Assembly (NCBI RefSeq): GCF_002420705.1
Contig: NZ_DIIM01000003.1
Coordinates: forward strand, 143,923 to 207,922
From: Sphingobacterium sp. UBA5670
Lineage (GTDB): Bacteria > Bacteroidota > Bacteroidia > Sphingobacteriales > Sphingobacteriaceae
Length of the DNA stretch: 64,000 nt
Reading direction: 5' to 3'
A program made the position numbers and the translations under genes. The notes under the pieces are model-generated. The model ran no database searches, was not told where the DNA came from, and worked only from the letters and a program-made list of their open reading frames with translations. Numbering within the stretch: position 1 is the first letter of the stretch; every line of letters begins with the position of its first letter. Positions 61,423-64,000 of the stretch are shown in pieces.

Positions 61423-62217
61423 CTAGAACAGTATACTCTGCAATCGCTTCTTAAACGCCTTCTCATCCAGATAGTCATAAACTGTATCTTTCAGCTTCTT
61501 TACGATTTCTGCTCTGGATTCCGCCACAACTTTTTTCTTTTTGGTCAGGACATTCGAAAATGCTGTATTGGTAATTTCGACCTTTGTTGCAAACATATTT
61601 ACGTTCATACTCGGGATGGATACCCCCATTACCAACCCTGGGAGGCCATGAATAAGTTCGGGACCGCCGGAGATGGGAATTTGTCCCGCAAAAAAAGCGA
61701 CAACATAGACCGAATCCTGAATAATGCCATTGGCTCTCCGGCAATCGTACCCAGCAATATTACGGTATTCATCGGTATACTTCCATTTTACAGCCGGCAG
61801 CGAATCTTTAAGCAGCAGCTGTTCATCTCCAAAGGGGAGCAATTTTAAAAACTCCTGATTCTGGAAATTAATGTAAGTTTTTGAGTCTGGAAGAATGGAA
61901 TTATAGTGGGTCACATTACGATAATTTGCAGGATAATCTTCCTGTACCGTTTCAAACAGGGTTTCATTATCGTAAAACTTAAGGATATGATGGGTCACAA
62001 CTTCAGCAGGCCCATTCTTCACCGCATTATCGACCATCAGCTTATCCCAGGTATCTAAATCTGGTTTGCTGAGATAATTACGCTTTAAGAAATTCTGCAC
62101 ATGGAACTTCCGTTCATAAGTCACCGTTCCACTGCTTGGAAAATAAGCGTGTTGTGCATGAGCCGTAGCCGTACACAGTAGTAGGACCCAAACCACCAAT
62201 TTAATATGCTTTATCAT
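61423..62217 (-). CDS. GLPGLI family exported protein
   Basis: This 264-aa protein has a signal peptide (MIKHIKLVVWVLLLCTATAHAQ) and the family motif GPELIHGLPGLVMGVSIP (GLPGL at about residues 192-196). The early YERKF, the middle AGYDCRRA and KVEITNT are consistent with other members. The function of GLPGLI proteins is not known; they are periplasmic or outer-membrane-associated in Bacteroidota and are often encoded with an outer-membrane barrel protein, as here. The ATG overlaps the upstream barrel gene by 4 nt (ATGA), so both are co-translated. Confidence 0.92.
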   Translation of the reverse strand: MIKHIKLVVWVLLLCTATAHAQHAYFPSSGTVTYERKFHVQNFLKRNYLSKPDLDTWDKLMVDNAVKNGPAEVVTHHILKFYDNETLFETVQEDYPANYRNVTHYNSILPDSKTYINFQNQEFLKLLPFGDEQLLLKDSLPAVKWKYTDEYRNIAGYDCRRANGIIQDSVYVVAFFAGQIPISGGPELIHGLPGLVMGVSIPSMNVNMFATKVEITNTAFSNVLTKKKKVVAESRAEIVKKLKDTVYDYLDEKAFKKRLQSILF

Positions 62218-64000
62218 TTGGCATCTCCTTTCATTGTTGTAAAATTGTAGATCACTTTTAGCATTCCATAACGACGCAATACATCGTTACTGGTCTGGAT
62301 AAATGAAGTTCCATTCTGGTAACGATACACTCCATTATTTTTGTTCAAAATATCATTGACAAATACCTGTAACTCGAGGGACTTATCTTTCAATAATTTT
62401 TTGGAAACATAACCATTCATATTAATCATATTAATAGATTCAAGCGTTTTCGTCGCGGCCTGATAATTCTGGTTTGTCGACAGGGAAATTTTGAAATCTT
62501 TTGGTAAATAATACGTAATCTCCGAGAACGTCCTAAATTTAAACGTCGTGCGATTTAACTCAGGTTGCAAATAGGAATTCATCTGCTCCACACCAGGACT
62601 CATGGAGATGTAAAAGTCCATTTTATTTGCCTTGTATCGACTGAAACCGAGGCTCGGCGCCACACTCCATGTTTGATTTCTATTGAGCTCAGGTGCCTCG
62701 TTGTAAGAGGATAAATAGCTAAACTGGCTGTTATACTGCGCATTCATGCCCAGATTCATTTTTAATCCCCATTTTTTCTTCAATACAAAGCTATATCCTC
62801 CACCACCATACATACGCCAATTGTCTTTATCAATATTGACGTAGGAAATTTGCTGTGTACCTTTATCTAGATCATAGCGTACGCTATTGTTGATACTTTT
62901 CTTTCCTTGATCTGCACTGACATAAAAATAAATACTCTGATCCTTTAACTGCTTGTAGTTATTGAAATTAATGGAATAGGAATTATTAAAGCCCGCTTTC
63001 AGATCTGGATTGTCCAAATACTCGACGAGTGGCTGGGCATTTTGTTTCAACGGCTCTATTTGCGTCAACGAAGGCTGGCTCGTGCGGCCGCTGTAGCGGA
63101 AGCTCACATTTTTGCTTTTCGAGATTTTGTAGTTGACGGAAAGAACTGGGGCAACAGATGTCTGGTTCCGCTGCAGTATTGTATTCAGGTTGTTGTAGGT
63201 TCTCTTGACCTGCTCAAAATCGACTCTATTGCTCACATTTACGGTTAATGTGTTCGACTTGTAATTCAAGGAGGCGTTAACACCATTTTTTAAACTGTTA
63301 AAATCAAAATCATTTAACAGGTTTTCATCGAGTACCGTATATTTTCCTGTAACCGGATCTCTATCAAATGATTGATTGAGTGTTTCCGATTGATTCTGAT
63401 TGAAGGCATAACCGATTGCAGCTGTCAACCTTTTAGACAAAGGCTCTGAATAGGTTACTGAAGCACCGTAAGTATTGTTGGTCAACTTATCATTTTTATA
63501 TTGGTCGATCAAGGTTGTATCTCCGGAAATTTGAAAGAAGTTTTCCGAAAAATACTGTGTTTTGTTGCGATTTTGATCAGTATTTGCATTGACATTGAAA
63601 GTAATGGAGCGAAGGTCCTTTTTGAAACGACGTGTAAGCATCGCATTTACATTAAACTTATCCTGATCGTTATTTAAATCTGTCTTGGACGAAGTCCTTG
63701 TTATCAATGTGCCATCCAATTTACGCTGATCTGCTTCGGAATTGGATAAATTGTCGCGGCTAGATTTGGTGAATCCCATAGTGACCGTCAGGTCAGCAAG
63801 TGAATCCAGCTTGTAATCATACCTTACATTCGCAATATTTGCCTGTGTTTCGGTTTCAGATGTTGTCACATTATTATCAACCTGCGCGCGTTCAGGAAGA
63901 TTGTTCTGCGCATTATAGGTACTTGTATTAGTGACATTGATCTGATTCCGTTTGAAGTTGACATTGATCTTATGCTTATCATCTTTGGATTTATCCGAAT
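62214..64000 (-). CDS. Outer-membrane beta-barrel protein (PF14905-like), 5' end missing
   Basis: This gene runs off the right edge; its reading frame stays open to position 64000, so the N terminus is outside the window and the internal GTG at 63869 is not a start. The visible 594 residues are a barrel of the outer-membrane beta-barrel family related to TonB receptors. Amphipathic strands alternate (for example SYSINFNNYKQLKDQSIYFY, GGGYSFVLKKKWGLKMNLG, FRTFSEITYYLPKDFKISL). The C-terminal part ends RRYGMLKVIYNFTTMKG, with aromatic residues expected for barrel insertion. It lacks a visible plug in this part. It is co-transcribed with the GLPGLI gene; the cargo or partner is unknown. Confidence 0.88.
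   Translation of the reverse strand, partial: SDKSKDDKHKINVNFKRNQINVTNTSTYNAQNNLPERAQVDNNVTTSETETQANIANVRYDYKLDSLADLTVTMGFTKSSRDNLSNSEADQRKLDGTLITRTSSKTDLNNDQDKFNVNAMLTRRFKKDLRSITFNVNANTDQNRNKTQYFSENFFQISGDTTLIDQYKNDKLTNNTYGASVTYSEPLSKRLTAAIGYAFNQNQSETLNQSFDRDPVTGKYTVLDENLLNDFDFNSLKNGVNASLNYKSNTLTVNVSNRVDFEQVKRTYNNLNTILQRNQTSVAPVLSVNYKISKSKNVSFRYSGRTSQPSLTQIEPLKQNAQPLVEYLDNPDLKAGFNNSYSINFNNYKQLKDQSIYFYVSADQGKKSINNSVRYDLDKGTQQISYVNIDKDNWRMYGGGGYSFVLKKKWGLKMNLGMNAQYNSQFSYLSSYNEAPELNRNQTWSVAPSLGFSRYKANKMDFYISMSPGVEQMNSYLQPELNRTTFKFRTFSEITYYLPKDFKISLSTNQNYQAATKTLESINMINMNGYVSKKLLKDKSLELQVFVNDILNKNNGVYRYQNGTSFIQTSNDVLRRYGMLKVIYNFTTMKGDAK

Noticed and set aside
61303..61848. 181-codon plus-strand frame opposite the GLPGLI gene
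   Set aside because: It begins inside the metG terminator and runs antisense to a gene with a strong family motif and signal peptide; its translation has no recognisable features.
62214..63869. Treating the GTG at 63869 as the start of the barrel protein
   Set aside because: The same frame continues open to the window edge with similar barrel-like composition, so the gene is partial at its 5' end.
1..64000. CRISPR arrays, insertion sequences, prophage and tRNA genes
   Set aside because: No regularly spaced repeats, transposase or integrase motifs, or cloverleaf-type sequences were noticed on either strand.

Overview
The window looks like a Bacteroidota chromosome, most likely Sphingobacterium or a close relative in Sphingobacteriaceae. 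The evidence is moderate-to-low GC, Bacteroidota-type promoters (TTG, about 19-21 nt, TAnnTTTG), no obvious Shine-Dalgarno sites, and family content typical of that phylum: a poly-SLBB export protein, a DUF4374 lipoprotein, a GLPGLI protein paired with an outer-membrane beta-barrel, and many Sec lipoproteins. The genus is inferred. No rRNA, tRNA, CRISPR array, transposase or phage gene was seen.

Positions 19-35131, all on the minus strand, form a very large surface-polysaccharide locus in three blocks, in transcription order. Block A (35131 to 22684) appears to be one 11-gene operon: outer-membrane export protein, Wzz-like chain-length protein, flippase, glycosyltransferases, an EpsG-type polymerase, an acetyltransferase and a 2OG-Fe(II) oxygenase. 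It has a promoter at 35154 and a terminator at 22570. Block B (22211 to 13240) supplies a WecA-like initiating transferase, two tandem TagD-like cytidylyltransferases, ManC, an exported FAD oxidoreductase, and a TviB/TviC pair for N-acetyl-hexosaminuronic acid. Block C (13001 to 19) is a second assembly line with its own flippase, polymerase, pyruvyltransferase, UDP-GlcNAc 2-epimerase, glycosyltransferases, a beta-helix lipoprotein, and a PglC/PglD/PglE-like set that points to a diacetylbacillosamine-type first sugar. Two Wzx/Wzy sets and two kinds of initiating enzyme therefore seem to share one export apparatus.

Positions 35488-40030 on the plus strand hold a compact cassette that is visibly richer in GC than the polysaccharide genes. 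It encodes a thioredoxin-like lipoprotein, an S24/S26-type peptidase with no membrane anchor, a PqqD-like (RRE-type) protein, an ABC exporter, and an HPr-kinase-like protein resembling lasso-peptide kinases. A Ser-rich 44-codon ORF lies between the exporter and the kinase. This has the layout of a peptide modification and export system but lacks the cyclase and transglutaminase-like protease of lasso loci. It is the best candidate for an undescribed system here.

Positions 40124-50139 hold secreted or envelope genes: an S41 peptidase lipoprotein, an unrecognised lipoprotein, and an iron/siderophore-type locus (DUF4374 lipoprotein and TonB receptor, divergent from two small membrane proteins and a PepSY protein) with matched divergent promoters. 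Positions 50201-64000 are mostly housekeeping: RarA, a TPR protein, Prc protease, two UspA paralogues flanking a DoxX protein, LD-carboxypeptidase, MetRS with a TTG start, and a GLPGLI protein with an outer-membrane barrel cut by the right edge. Many first in-frame starts are TTG or GTG; coordinates here use the more likely ATG where domain starts and neighbours support it.
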